A stretch of DNA of 61,156 nt from Brevibacterium sp. XM4083 (GTDB taxonomy: Bacteria > Actinomycetota > Actinomycetes > Actinomycetales > Brevibacteriaceae). This document shows, piece after piece, positions 1-8,243 of the stretch (within the stretch, counting starts at the first letter, position 1; each line of letters opens with the position of its first letter). Under the pieces are notes generated by a model that saw only the letters and a list, made by a program, of their open reading frames with translations, ran no database searches and had not been told where the DNA came from. Position numbers and translations under genes: made by a program. The stretch lies in contig NZ_VFYR02000003.1 of the NCBI RefSeq assembly GCF_006489205.2, positions 14,534 to 75,689 of the forward strand. The letters are read 5' to 3'.

Positions 1-687
1 GATGAAGTAGGTCAGCGGCTCGGAGGGACCGAAGAAGAGGACGCCGATGCCGATGCCGGCGGCGAAGAGCATCGCGACCCACGCGAACGTGCTGAACTCC
101 GCCTTCTCCCCGTCCTTGCCCAACGGGATCCGCCCGTACGGCGAGAACGCGATGATGAGGAGGGCGACGAGAACGACGATCGCGACGAGGTTGAAGAACC
201 AGCCGACGTTGAGCGTCGACCAGTCGTAGGCGGCCGTCGCGACGGTGGAGACGCTGCCGGGATCGGCGATGCCCCAGATGACGAACGCGACGGTGAGACC
301 GCCGGCGATCGCGAAGATCACCTTGTCGATCGAGTACCGGCGCCGCTGTTCGTCGATCGCGATGCCGGGCACGAGGATCGGGTGGATGTCGTGCGGGTAC
401 TGGGTCTCCGCCTCCTCGCCCACACCGTCGGTGGTGCCGGCCGCCCGTTTGGGTCGTGCGTAGTCGAGGGCGCCGAGGCGCTTGCCGGCATCCCGGCTCA
501 CCCGCTTGGCATCGCGGCCGACCCGTTTGGCGTCGGCTCTCATCCGTTCGCGGGAGGCGCGGCGGGCCGGAGTGCGCAGCGACAGGGAGTGCTCGGGGGC
601 CGCGTCGGTGCGCGTCGTGTGCTCGGTGTCGGGCGCCGGCTGCGTGTCGGGCGTGGTGTGACGGTCGTCGGTCGAGTCGCGGGACAA
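1..687 (-). CDS. BCCT family transporter, N-terminal part (runs off the window)
   Basis: The first 229 codons of a betaine/choline/carnitine-type transporter (Na+-coupled uptake of quaternary-ammonium osmolytes) are visible; the 3' end lies outside the window. A charged cytoplasmic tail of about 120 residues, with a basic stretch AKRVGRDAKRVSRDAGKR near residues 53-70, precedes TM1 (about 123-141) and TM2 (about 162-181). The third segment carries AAGIGIGVLFFGPSEPL (209-225), which matches the family's AAG(I/M)GIGL-F-G--EPL motif. The start is chosen as TTG at 687 because GAGAAAGG lies about 9 bases upstream; an in-frame ATG at codon 49 is the alternative. The long N-terminal tail is unusual but occurs in actinobacterial osmosensing members. 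The family is secure; the substrate cannot be assigned. Confidence 0.85.
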   Translation of the reverse strand, partial: MSRDSTDDRHTTPDTQPAPDTEHTTRTDAAPEHSLSLRTPARRASRERMRADAKRVGRDAKRVSRDAGKRLGALDYARPKRAAGTTDGVGEEAETQYPHDIHPILVPGIAIDEQRRRYSIDKVIFAIAGGLTVAFVIWGIADPGSVSTVATAAYDWSTLNVGWFFNLVAIVVLVALLIIAFSPYGRIPLGKDGEKAEFSTFAWVAMLFAAGIGIGVLFFGPSEPLTYFI

Positions 688-707
688 GACGATGGGCCTT
701 TCTCAAT

Positions 708-796
708 GGTCGGTCTCAGTGACAGTGGTCGGTCTCAGTGACGGGTTATCGGTCTCGGTGACGGTTGCCGGTGTGCTCTGTGCCGGTGTGCTCTGT
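708..796. repeat. two short tandem repeats in the leader of the BCCT gene
   Basis: Three imperfect copies of a 19-20 bp unit containing GGTCGGTCTCAGTGAC (708, 727 and 748) are followed by two copies of the 15 bp unit GCCGGTGTGCTCTGT (from 767). They lie 20-110 bases upstream of the BCCT start, so they would be in its promoter or 5' leader. No function is evident; copy number could vary between strains. Confidence 0.7.
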
Positions 797-1225
797 GCCG
801 GCGGGCCGTGTCTTCGCCGCAGGCTGCGCTCCGGTCGGAAGCGTGCGGCGCCCGTGTGGGCGTGCGGCGGCTCGGGCGGCAGCTCACCGTCGATCAAGTC
901 GCCGGGTCAGCTCGGTTGAGGGTTCGGGAAAGCTGGTCGCCGGAGTCGTGGCCGGCGGAGAGGAATACGGCGCTCCGGCGCACTTCGTCTGTGTGAGGCG
1001 GTGTCGAGCGATCAGGGTTCTCCACCGCACGACACGATGCTCGACACGACGGCTGCCGGCTCCCGCCGATGCGCGGGCGGCCGCTGCGGGGAGGGGGTTT
1101 CCGGGGTCGTTCGACCACGGCGGTGTGATCTCGAGCTCCTGGAAATGCCCATGGTGTGGGAGATTAACAGCTTCTGCGGACCATCTCAACGGCACACCGT
1201 CATCGAGGGAAACGGCAAACACTCC
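797..1225. other. non-coding stretch, nothing recognised
   Basis: This is the middle part of a spacer of about 720 bases between the BCCT gene and the ABC ATPase gene. Open frames here look like random high-GC frames without a family signature or ribosome binding site. It should contain the BCCT promoter, which I could not place. Confidence 0.5.
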
Positions 1226-1271
1226 TGCCGGAATGCAGCGCGCACACCTGCCGGAATGCGGCGCGCTCCGC
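1226..1271. repeat. two copies of an about 22 bp direct repeat
   Basis: CCTGCCGGAATGCAGCGCGC and CCTGCCGGAATGCGGCGCGC stand nearly back to back, separated by only a few bases. Fragments GGAATGCG, GAACCTCAGG and GCGCCGGACCT recur further right up to about 1413. The spacer therefore seems to be built of short duplicated pieces. Confidence 0.6.
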
Positions 1272-1316
1272 TGACCGGCACGGTCAATGACAGCAACCGT
1301 GCTGGTCAGCGGAGCG
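1264..1316. terminator. long inverted repeat, possible terminator of the ABC operon
   Basis: Arms 1264-1284 and 1296-1316 pair over 21 bp with one mismatch around an 11-base loop. The element is about 95 bases beyond the stop of the minus-strand ATPase gene. There is no clear T-run, so termination is inferred from position and stability only. Confidence 0.5.
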
Positions 1317-1408
1317 TCAGCCGGGCGCTGCGGCGAACCTCAGGAGTGGAATGCGCCGGACCTTGGGTGCGGAATGCGACGAACCTCAGGTGAGCCCTGC
1401 GCCGGACC

Positions 1409-2200
1409 TCAGTTGAGCAGCGCGCGGTCGCCGAGAGAGGCGCCCTTGAGCTTCGAGAACTCCCCGAGCAGGGCCTCGACCGTCAGCGTCTTCTTCTTCT
1501 CGGCGTCGGCCTCGTAGATGATGCGGCCCTCGTGCATCATGATGAGCCGGTTGCCGAGCGAGATCGCCTGCTCCATGTTGTGGGTGACCATGAGCGTCGT
1601 CAGCCCGTCGGCGGCGACGATCTTCTCCGTCAGCTCGGTCACGAGCGCCGCCCGCTGCGGGTCGAGGGCAGCGGTGTGCTCGTCGAGGAGGAGGATCCGC
1701 GGCTGCGTGAACCCGGCCATGAGAAGGCTGAGCGCCTGCCGCTGCCCACCGGAGAGCAGCCCGACCTTCGTCTTCAGGCGATTCTCCAACCCGAGTTCGA
1801 GGGTCGCGAGTTCGGTCCGGAAGCGCTCGCGCCGCGCCGAGGTGGTCCCCCGTCCCAGCCCCCGCGCACGTCCGCGCTTGAGCGCGAGCGAGAGGTTCTG
1901 CTCGATCGTCAGGTCGGGCGCGGTCCCGGCCATCGGATCCTGGAACACGCGCCCGAGGTAGGCGGCCCGGCGGTATTCGGGCTTCTTCGCCACCTCGGCG
2001 CTGTCGATCGTGATCGACCCGGAGTCGATGGGCAGGCGGCCGGAGATCGTGTTGAGCAGGGTCGATTTGCCCGCCCCGTTCGACCCGATGACGGTGACGA
2101 AATCGGATTCGGCGAGAGTGAGCGAGAGGTTCTGCAGGGCTTTGCGCTCGTTGACGGTGCCGGGGAAGAAGGTCTTCGAGATCGAGTCGATCGTCAGCAT
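1409..2200 (-). CDS. ABC transporter ATP-binding protein (TrpXYZ/ABC_sub_bind type)
   Basis: This 263-residue nucleotide-binding subunit energises the importer formed with the permease and lipoprotein encoded just upstream. Walker A GSNGAGKST is at 39-47, the signature LSGGQ at 149-153, Walker B ILLLDEH at 169-175 with the variant DEHTAALDP that is usual in this subfamily, and the switch histidine in MVTHN near 205. The start ATG is three bases past the permease stop, so translation is probably coupled. In family terms this ATPase goes with BPD_transp_2 permeases and ABC_sub_bind lipoproteins; the characterised streptococcal relatives import tryptophan. The substrate here is not proven. Confidence 0.88.
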   Translation of the reverse strand: MLTIDSISKTFFPGTVNERKALQNLSLTLAESDFVTVIGSNGAGKSTLLNTISGRLPIDSGSITIDSAEVAKKPEYRRAAYLGRVFQDPMAGTAPDLTIEQNLSLALKRGRARGLGRGTTSARRERFRTELATLELGLENRLKTKVGLLSGGQRQALSLLMAGFTQPRILLLDEHTAALDPQRAALVTELTEKIVAADGLTTLMVTHNMEQAISLGNRLIMMHEGRIIYEADAEKKKTLTVEALLGEFSKLKGASLGDRALLN

Positions 2201-2203
2201 GGC

Positions 2204-3199
2204 TCAGCCTTCCTTCACGGTCGAGGAGCGGGGACCGGACGTCCCCGCGGGGACGCCGCCCTGTGCGGCATGGACGGCGGCCGGATCGTCGGTCGTGCCC
2301 TCGGGCAGTTTCGCCGGAGCCCGGTTGCCGCGGGAGCGCAGGGACGGGATCCGCTTGAGGAAGCCCCACCGCGGCAGCAGGAGCGCGACGATGACGAGCA
2401 GCGCGGTCGTGAGCTTCATGTCATCGGTGTTGAGGCCCGCCCGCAGCGCGAGGAAGATGATGATGCGGTAGATGACCGATCCGAGGATCGCGCCGAGGCT
2501 GGCCATGACGATGTTCCGGTTGCCGAAGATCGCCTGACCGAGGATGACCGAGGCGAGGCCGACGAGGATGAGGCCGATGCCCATGCTGATGTCGGCGAAC
2601 CCCTGGTACTGCGCGATGAGCGCGCCGCAGAGGGCGACGAGTCCGTTGGACAGGGCGAGCGTGAGCATCGTCGTGTTATCGGTGTTGACGCCGAGGCTGC
2701 GGATCATCTCGCGGTTGTTGCCGGTGGCCTGGATGGCGAGGCCGAGGTCGGTGGTGAGGAACCAGTCGACGAGGAACTTGAGCACGAGGACGAAGGCGAT
2801 GAGGATCGCGATCGACACCCACGTCCCCAGCCACATGTTCGCCCGCAGCGGGGTGAACACGGTGTCCTCGCGCAGCAGGGAGAGGTTGGCCTGTCCCATG
2901 ATCCGCAGGTTGATCGACCACAGGCCGATCATCGTGAGGATGCCGGCGAGCAGTCCGTCGATGCCGCCCTTCGTGTGGAGGAGGCCGGTGATGAAACCGG
3001 CGATGAGGCCGGCACCGACGGCGGCGAGCGTCGCGAGGAACGGGTTGACCCCGGCGATGATGAGGGAGGCCGCGGTGGCGCCTCCCGTGGTGAAGCTTCC
3101 GTCGACGGTGAGGTCGGGGAAGTTGAGGACCTTGAAGGTGAGGTAGACACCCAAGGCCATGGCTGCGTAGATGAGCCCGAGCTCCAGCGCTCCGTACAT
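2204..3199 (-). CDS. ABC transporter permease (BPD_transp_2 family)
   Basis: A 331-residue integral membrane subunit with about eight to nine hydrophobic segments, beginning MYGALELGLIYAAMALGVYL, followed by the subfamily motif FPDLTVDGSF that faces the channel. The C-terminal 40 residues are hydrophilic. It sits between the lipoprotein gene (155 bases upstream) and the ATPase gene (4 bases downstream). The ribosome binding site before ATG 3199 is weak, which together with the intercistronic hairpins would keep the membrane subunits below the lipoprotein level. Function is import of the ligand caught by the lipoprotein. Confidence 0.87.
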   Translation of the reverse strand: MYGALELGLIYAAMALGVYLTFKVLNFPDLTVDGSFTTGGATAASLIIAGVNPFLATLAAVGAGLIAGFITGLLHTKGGIDGLLAGILTMIGLWSINLRIMGQANLSLLREDTVFTPLRANMWLGTWVSIAILIAFVLVLKFLVDWFLTTDLGLAIQATGNNREMIRSLGVNTDNTTMLTLALSNGLVALCGALIAQYQGFADISMGIGLILVGLASVILGQAIFGNRNIVMASLGAILGSVIYRIIIFLALRAGLNTDDMKLTTALLVIVALLLPRWGFLKRIPSLRSRGNRAPAKLPEGTTDDPAAVHAAQGGVPAGTSGPRSSTVKEG

Positions 3200-3218
3200 T
3201 GCTGTCCGATCAGATCGT

Positions 3219-3264
3219 CAGGGCATCGCCCTGGTTGCCGTGCCGCCCGGGACTCGTCCCGGGC
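3219..3264 (-). other. two small hairpins between lipoprotein and permease genes
   Basis: 3219-3233 is a 6 bp stem around three bases; 3245-3264 is a perfect 8 bp stem with a four-base CGAG/CTCG loop. With the longer hairpin at 3314-3347 they fill the intercistronic gap. They may stabilise the 3' end of the lipoprotein mRNA. Confidence 0.5.
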
Positions 3265-3313
3265 GCTGAGCAGGCGGGTCACGCCGCCTCTAGATGATGG
3301 GAGGGAACACGAC

Positions 3314-3347
3314 GCGGGTCTGCGGTGAGCACTCACCGCAGACCCGC
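3314..3347 (-). terminator. intra-operon hairpin downstream of the lipoprotein gene
   Basis: A perfect inverted repeat with 16-base arms (3314-3329 and 3332-3347) begins 7 bases after the stop codon of the substrate-binding protein. It lacks a U-run, so partial termination or 3'-end protection are both possible. Such a device commonly makes the binding protein more abundant than the permease. Confidence 0.6.
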
Positions 3348-3354
3348 CTCGGCG

Positions 3355-4338
3355 TCATTCGATGACTTTGTCGGCTTCGTCGATGAGGTTCTGCGGAATC
3401 TCGACGCCCTGCTTCTTCGCCGCTTCGGGGTTGACGACGAGTTCGAGGGTCTCGCTCGTCTCGACCGGCATGTCCGCCGGCTTCGCCCCGTCCTGGAGGA
3501 TCTTCAGGGCCATCGCACCGGTCTGCTCGCCGAGCTTCGTGTAGTCGATGCCGCGGGTGATCGCCGCGCCCTGCTCGACCTGTCCGGCCTCGGAGCCGAC
3601 GAGCAGCGCCTGGTTCTTCTCAGCGGCCTGGACCATCGTCGTCACCGCGGAGACGACGTTGTTGTCGGTGGGCACGTAGTAGGCGTCGACCTTGCCGAGG
3701 GAGTCGACGGCCTGGCCGAGCTCACTCGAGTTCGCGATCGTCGCCTCCTTGATCTCCAGCCCCATGCCCTGCGCGGCCTCCTTCGCGAGGTCGACCTGGA
3801 CCTGCGAGTTGACCTCACCGGAGCTGTAGACGATGCCGACGGTCTTCGCGTCGGGCTTGACGTCCTTGACGAGCTGCAGCTGATCGGCGACCGGGTTGAG
3901 GTCGGAGGTGCCGGTGACGTTGCCGCCGGGTGCCTCGTTCGACTGGACGAGGCCGGCCTCGACCGCGTCGGTGACGGCGGTGAAGAGGACGGGCTTGTCG
4001 GTGATCGCCTGGGCTGCGGCCTGCGCTGCCGGGGTGGCGACGGCGAGGACGAGGTCGAGGTCGGAGCTCGCGAAGTTCTGCGCGATCGATGTGGCGTTGG
4101 CCTGTTCGCCGTTGGCGTTCTGCTCGTCCCAGTCGACCTCGACTCCGGCGTCCTCGAAGGACTTCTTGAATCCGGCGGTCGCCGCGTCGAGGGCCGGGTG
4201 CTGGACGAGCTGGGAGATGCCGATGCTGTACGAGTCCCCGCCGCCCTCACCTCCGCCGCTGTCGCCGCCGGAACACGCCGAGACCGCGGCCATCGAACCG
4301 ATGGCGACGAGGGCCACGGCCAGTTTCTTGAGACGCAT
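3355..4338 (-). CDS. ABC transporter substrate-binding lipoprotein (ABC_sub_bind family)
   Basis: A 327-residue exported receptor. The signal peptide ends in the lipobox VSAC with the lipidated cysteine at 22, followed by a Gly/Ser/Asp linker. The mature part begins YSIGISQLVQHPALDAATAGF, the hallmark opening of this family, and includes DLVLAVATPAAQAA and KPVLFTAVTDAVEAGLV. A good AGGGGAG-type site (4343-4349) precedes the ATG. It is the first gene of the three-gene importer. Ligands of the family include tryptophan and other small amphipathic molecules; which one applies here cannot be read from sequence. Confidence 0.9.
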   Translation of the reverse strand: MRLKKLAVALVAIGSMAAVSACSGGDSGGGEGGGDSYSIGISQLVQHPALDAATAGFKKSFEDAGVEVDWDEQNANGEQANATSIAQNFASSDLDLVLAVATPAAQAAAQAITDKPVLFTAVTDAVEAGLVQSNEAPGGNVTGTSDLNPVADQLQLVKDVKPDAKTVGIVYSSGEVNSQVQVDLAKEAAQGMGLEIKEATIANSSELGQAVDSLGKVDAYYVPTDNNVVSAVTTMVQAAEKNQALLVGSEAGQVEQGAAITRGIDYTKLGEQTGAMALKILQDGAKPADMPVETSETLELVVNPEAAKKQGVEIPQNLIDEADKVIE

Positions 4339-4341
4339 ACT

Positions 4342-4480
4342 TCTCCCCTTTGAAAAATATCGGCCCGGGGCGTGGGGCTCCGGGGCGAACCGATGACCGC
4401 CCCCGTCGCTTGGGGGCGGTCGAGCATCAGTCCAACCGTTGACCGACCCCGGGTGCCCTCGGCGTCGAGGACGGGTCGGT
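4342..4480 (-). promoter_or_regulatory. hairpin-rich leader of the ABC operon, possible attenuator
   Basis: Read on the minus strand, three stem-loops follow one another: 4442-4480 (8 bp outer stem with an inner hairpin), 4395-4421 (perfect 10 bp stem), and 4359-4394 (ATCGG/CCGAT plus an inner GC stem). The last one is followed by a run of five U (4357-4353) and then the ribosome binding site. The final hairpin plus U-run looks like an intrinsic terminator placed just before the lipoprotein gene. What it would respond to is not known. Confidence 0.45.
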
Positions 4481-4546
4481 GCTGGACGACTGTGATGCTA
4501 TCAACTCTATTCGGCGCCTCTGACACCAGTAGTCGAAATCACACAT
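4427..4546 (-). CDS. possible 39-residue leader peptide
   Basis: An open frame begins MCDFDYWCQRRR and ends within the leader just before the 10 bp hairpin. It has Phe, Tyr and Trp within its first seven residues, which would suit attenuation by aromatic amino acids. There is no ribosome binding site, so it would need a leaderless transcript or may be chance. Recorded because the downstream importer belongs to a family with tryptophan transporters. Confidence 0.18.
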   Translation of the reverse strand: MCDFDYWCQRRRIELIASQSSSTDPSSTPRAPGVGQRLD

Positions 4547-4595
4547 CGGGAGACGTTTCGTCTGCAGATCGTTATCTGCACGGCCACGCGTCCGC

Positions 4596-6920
4596 TCAGG
4601 GGGCGATCTGCACGTCCGATCGTCCCAGGACGCGGAGCATCCACGCGAAGTCGAACGCCGTCTCCTTCCACGCGTCGTAGCGTCCCGAGGCACCGCCGTG
4701 ACCGGCGGCCATCTCGGTGCGCAGCAGCGCATCGGCGCCGACCTCGCGCAGCCTGGCCACCCATTTCGCGGGTTCGACGTAGAGGACCCGGGTGTCGTTG
4801 AGCGAGGTCACGGCCAGGATCTGCGGGTGGGCCGCCTCGGCGACGTTCTCATAGGGGGTGTAGGAGCGCATGTACTCATAGACCTCCGGATCGTGGAGCG
4901 GATCGCCCCACTCCTCCCATTCGATGACGGTGAGCGGGAGTTCGGGCATGAGGATCGAGGTGAGCGCGTCGACGAACGGCACGTGGGCGCTGATCCCCGC
5001 GAAGAGCTCGGGCGCCATGTTCGTCACCGCCCCCATGAGGAGCCCACCGGCCGATCCCCCGGTGGCGACGAGCTGCTCCGGCGTCGTCCATCCCTCGGCG
5101 ATGAGGTGGCCGGCGACGGCGATGAAGTCGGTGAACGTGTTCGTCTTCACCGTCGTCTTGCCCTCGTCGTACCAGTGGCGGCCCATCTCGCCGCCGCCGC
5201 GCACGTGGGCGATCGCGTAGACGACGCCGCGGTCGAGAAGGGAGAGCCGGGCGACGGAGAAGTACGGGTCGACGCTGATCTCGTACGAGCCGTAGCCGTA
5301 GAGGACGAGCGGTGCCGGGGCGCCGAGGCGGCCGTCGGGTCCGACATCGACGAGGTCGGTGCGGTAGACGAGGGACACGGGGATCTCGGTGCCGTCCGCA
5401 GCCCGCGCCCAGACGAGGGATTCGCCGTACCGGGCGAGGTCGACGCTGCCGAGCACGGGCTGGCGCTTGAGGACGGTGTCGGCTCCGGTGGCGATGTCGT
5501 GCTGGAAGACGACGGCGGGCGTCGACATCGACGTGAACGTCAGTCGGATCGCCGGCTGTTCGAACTCGGGGTTCGCCCCGAGGCCGAGCGTGCCGGTCTC
5601 CCGATCGAAGGGCAGCTCCTCGAGCGGGCCGAACGGGGTGCTCGGCGCCCCGGTGAGGGGGACGATGCCGACCCGGGCGAAACCGCCTCGGCGATAGCTG
5701 ATGACGATATACCCGACGAAGGCGTCGACCTCCTCGATGCGCAGGCCGTCGACGTCGACGAGGACGCTGCGGCCGGTCGTCGTCGGGTCGAGGCTCGTGC
5801 CGGCGGGAGCGTCGACGGCGTCGGCGGTCTCCGTGGCGTCGCCGGTCGGGTTCGCGGCGGGCACGTCGATGATGTCGAAGTCCGCGCGGTCGCGGTTGTG
5901 GGTGATGAGGAAGCGGTCCTCGTGGTCGATGAGGGCGTGCTCGACGGAGTACTCGACGCCGTCGACGCGGGGCCACACCTCGGCCGGGGTCGCCTCGAGG
6001 TCGCTCGTCCGCAGCGCCCAGTAGCCGGTCGTCGTCTTCGAGCCGGTGACGATGAAGAGGTACCGGCCGGAGCGGGAGAAGCCGGCGCCGACGAAGAAGC
6101 GCTCGTCGGGTTCGTGGAAGATGCAGACGTCGTCGGCGCTGTCGGAGCCCACCGCGTGACGCCACACCTTCTCCGGGCGCCACGCGTCGTCGACGGTGGT
6201 GTAGAAGACGAAGCGGCCGGTCGGGTCGATCGAGGCCCCGGCGAAGGTGTTCTCGATGGCATCGGGCAGGTCCTCGCCCGTGACGAGGTCGCGGATGCGC
6301 AGAACGTAGCGCTCGTCGCCGGCGGTGTCGACGCCGTAGAGGAGGCGGCCGCCGTCGTCGGTGAGCGAGAACGTCCCGAGCGAGAAGAAGTCCGAGCCCT
6401 TCGCCGCCTCGTTCGAGTCGAAGACGACCTCCTCGTCGGGCAGCGGTTCGTCCCCGACCTCCGGCGGCGTCCAGTCCTGCGAGTCCGCGATCGGCACTCG
6501 GACGTGGATGCCGTAGTCGAGTCCGGCCCGAGTGCGTGTGAAGTACCAGTACCCGCCGCGGCGGGTCGGCACCGACATGTCGGTCTCCTTGATGCGGGTT
6601 CTGATCTCGGTGAAGATCGCCTCCCGCAGCCCGGCGACGTCGGCCGTTTGCGCCTCGGTCCATGCGTTCTCCGCTTCGAGGTGGGCGATGACCTCGGGAG
6701 ACTCCTTGTCCCGCAGCCATTCGTAGTCGTCGACGAAGGTGTGCCCGTGGTGCGTGCGCTCGTGCGGGACCTTCTTCGCCACCGGCGCCGAGGCGGGGGC
6801 CGCGGCCGGGTCGACCGCGTCGGTCGGTGCGGGGGTCGGAGCGGGGACTGCAGGTGCGGCGTCGGGGGCGGTCGCCTCGGCGGGGGTCGGATCGGGCTGC
6901 GGGGAATCGGAAGACGTCAT
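4596..6920 (-). CDS. ptrB: oligopeptidase B-type serine peptidase (S9A)
   Basis: A 774-residue prolyl-oligopeptidase-family enzyme that cleaves short peptides after basic residues; it is cytoplasmic (no signal peptide). An Ala/Pro-rich tail of about 50 residues precedes the conserved HHGHTFVDDYEWLRDKESPEV. A beta-propeller follows to about residue 500, then the alpha/beta-hydrolase domain with GYGSYEIS and HVRGGGEMGRHWY. Catalytic residues are Ser623 in GGSAGG, Asp709 in SLNDTRV and His741 in AAGHGG. The Pro/Ala-rich N-terminal extension is longer than in enterobacterial homologues. No operon partner is obvious. Confidence 0.92.
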   Translation of the reverse strand: MTSSDSPQPDPTPAEATAPDAAPAVPAPTPAPTDAVDPAAAPASAPVAKKVPHERTHHGHTFVDDYEWLRDKESPEVIAHLEAENAWTEAQTADVAGLREAIFTEIRTRIKETDMSVPTRRGGYWYFTRTRAGLDYGIHVRVPIADSQDWTPPEVGDEPLPDEEVVFDSNEAAKGSDFFSLGTFSLTDDGGRLLYGVDTAGDERYVLRIRDLVTGEDLPDAIENTFAGASIDPTGRFVFYTTVDDAWRPEKVWRHAVGSDSADDVCIFHEPDERFFVGAGFSRSGRYLFIVTGSKTTTGYWALRTSDLEATPAEVWPRVDGVEYSVEHALIDHEDRFLITHNRDRADFDIIDVPAANPTGDATETADAVDAPAGTSLDPTTTGRSVLVDVDGLRIEEVDAFVGYIVISYRRGGFARVGIVPLTGAPSTPFGPLEELPFDRETGTLGLGANPEFEQPAIRLTFTSMSTPAVVFQHDIATGADTVLKRQPVLGSVDLARYGESLVWARAADGTEIPVSLVYRTDLVDVGPDGRLGAPAPLVLYGYGSYEISVDPYFSVARLSLLDRGVVYAIAHVRGGGEMGRHWYDEGKTTVKTNTFTDFIAVAGHLIAEGWTTPEQLVATGGSAGGLLMGAVTNMAPELFAGISAHVPFVDALTSILMPELPLTVIEWEEWGDPLHDPEVYEYMRSYTPYENVAEAAHPQILAVTSLNDTRVLYVEPAKWVARLREVGADALLRTEMAAGHGGASGRYDAWKETAFDFAWMLRVLGRSDVQIAP

Positions 6921-7103
6921 GTGCCCACCCTAGCCACCCGCGCAAGGGTGCCCGGGCTCGCGGGGTCGTCGACTCCAGGGCTGCGGAGCCTCTGTTCGCA
7001 CGCCCCCATTGTGAGCAGAATGCGCAGAAGGCGCAGAACGCGACAAACGGGTTTATTGCACTCAACCGCAGACCGTGACGCGCGCCACACTAGACTGAGG
7101 TCC

Positions 7104-7142
7104 ATGTACGTCTTCGCAGGTGAAGGCGTTCTTCGACGATGA
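7104..7142 (+). CDS. possible 12-residue leaderless upstream peptide
   Basis: A -10-like TAGACT at 7092-7097 is followed after six bases by ATG and a 12-codon frame (MYVFAGEGVLRR) ending 18 bases before tctC. The arrangement fits a leaderless upstream peptide. It may equally be chance; there is no other evidence for translation. Confidence 0.2.
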   Translation: MYVFAGEGVLRR

Positions 7143-7160
7143 AGAAGGGACATCTGCTCA

Positions 7161-8243
7161 ATGATGATGCAGTCTTCCGGCAGCGCAGGCCCGCCCGGCG
7201 GCCCTGACTCCGGCACCGCCCCCGATTCCGGGGACCCACACAGATCCGGCGGCGTCTCCCGTCGCCTGTTCGGCAAGGTCGCCTACGGCGTCATCGCCGT
7301 CGCGGCGATCGGCACGGCGACGGGATATTCGATCCGGTCCGCCTCGGCGAAGGGGGACCTCTCGGCCAACCTCACCCTCATCGCCCCGGCCGGTGCCGGC
7401 GGCGGCTGGGACGGGTTCGCCCGCGAGACCCAGCAGGCGATGCGGGTGACGCGCACGGCGAACAACGCGCAGGTCGTCAACATCCCCGGCGCGGGCGGCA
7501 CCATCGGCCTCGGCAAGTTCTCGACGATGGACGGACGCGCCGACACGATCCTCGCCACGGGCACCGCGATGGTCGGCGGCATCGCCCTCAACGACTCCCC
7601 CGTCGGCTTCGACGACACGACCCTGCTCGCCCGCGTCGCCGAGGACTACGACGTCCTCATCGCCGCCGCCGACTCCCCGTACGACACGCTCGAGGACGTC
7701 ATGACCGCGTGGCATAAGGACCCCGAGGGCTTCGTGTGGACGGGCGGTTCGGCCGGCTCGGTCGACCACCTCACGATCGCCCAGCTCGCGCAGCTCGGCG
7801 GGATCCCCGGCTCCGCGATCACCTACATCCCGAAGTCCGGCGGCGGCGAGTCGATTCAGACCCTGCTCTCGGGCACCACCGACTTCGCCTCGACCGGCTT
7901 CAACGAGGTCTCCGACCAGATCGAGGCCGGACGCGTCAAGGCGATCGGCCTCGCCGCCCCCGAACGCCTTCCCGGCTTCGAGGACATCCCGACGATGAGC
8001 GAGCAGGGCTTCGAGGTCACCCTGACGAACTGGCGCGGCTGGCTCGGCGCTCCCGGCATCACCGCCGACGAGACCGCAGAGCTCGTCGGCATGCTCGAGA
8101 CGACCCGCAACAGCCCCGAATGGAAGGACGCCCTGGCCCGCAACCAGTGGACGGACGTGTGGCTGACCGGTCAGGAGTTCGCCGACTTCATCGTCGAAGA
8201 CACCAAGCGCATCGAAGCGCTGCTTGAGGAGTTGGGACTGTGA
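7161..8243 (+). CDS. tctC: tripartite tricarboxylate transporter substrate-binding protein
   Basis: A 360-residue extracytoplasmic receptor of the Bug/TctC family for citrate-like or other carboxylic acids. The N-terminus contains the twin-arginine motif SRRLFGK (33-39) and a hydrophobic stretch, so Tat export is likely. The mature protein has LIAPAGAGGGWDGFAR and VNIPGAGGTIG, the two family loops that contact the ligand carboxylates through water. Three ATG codons in a row open the frame. Its stop overlaps the GTG of the next gene, giving a tctC-tctB-tctA operon. Confidence 0.9.
   Translation: MMMQSSGSAGPPGGPDSGTAPDSGDPHRSGGVSRRLFGKVAYGVIAVAAIGTATGYSIRSASAKGDLSANLTLIAPAGAGGGWDGFARETQQAMRVTRTANNAQVVNIPGAGGTIGLGKFSTMDGRADTILATGTAMVGGIALNDSPVGFDDTTLLARVAEDYDVLIAAADSPYDTLEDVMTAWHKDPEGFVWTGGSAGSVDHLTIAQLAQLGGIPGSAITYIPKSGGGESIQTLLSGTTDFASTGFNEVSDQIEAGRVKAIGLAAPERLPGFEDIPTMSEQGFEVTLTNWRGWLGAPGITADETAELVGMLETTRNSPEWKDALARNQWTDVWLTGQEFADFIVEDTKRIEALLEELGL

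Noticed and set aside
1532..7142. Very long plus-strand open frames opposite the ABC genes and oligopeptidase (598 and 814 codons)
   Set aside because: They are antisense frames kept open by high GC; they lack family motifs and ribosome binding sites, while the opposite strand has clear conserved genes.
7161..7169. Choosing the second or third ATG as tctC start
   Set aside because: Three consecutive ATG codons cannot be distinguished by sequence; the first was kept by convention.
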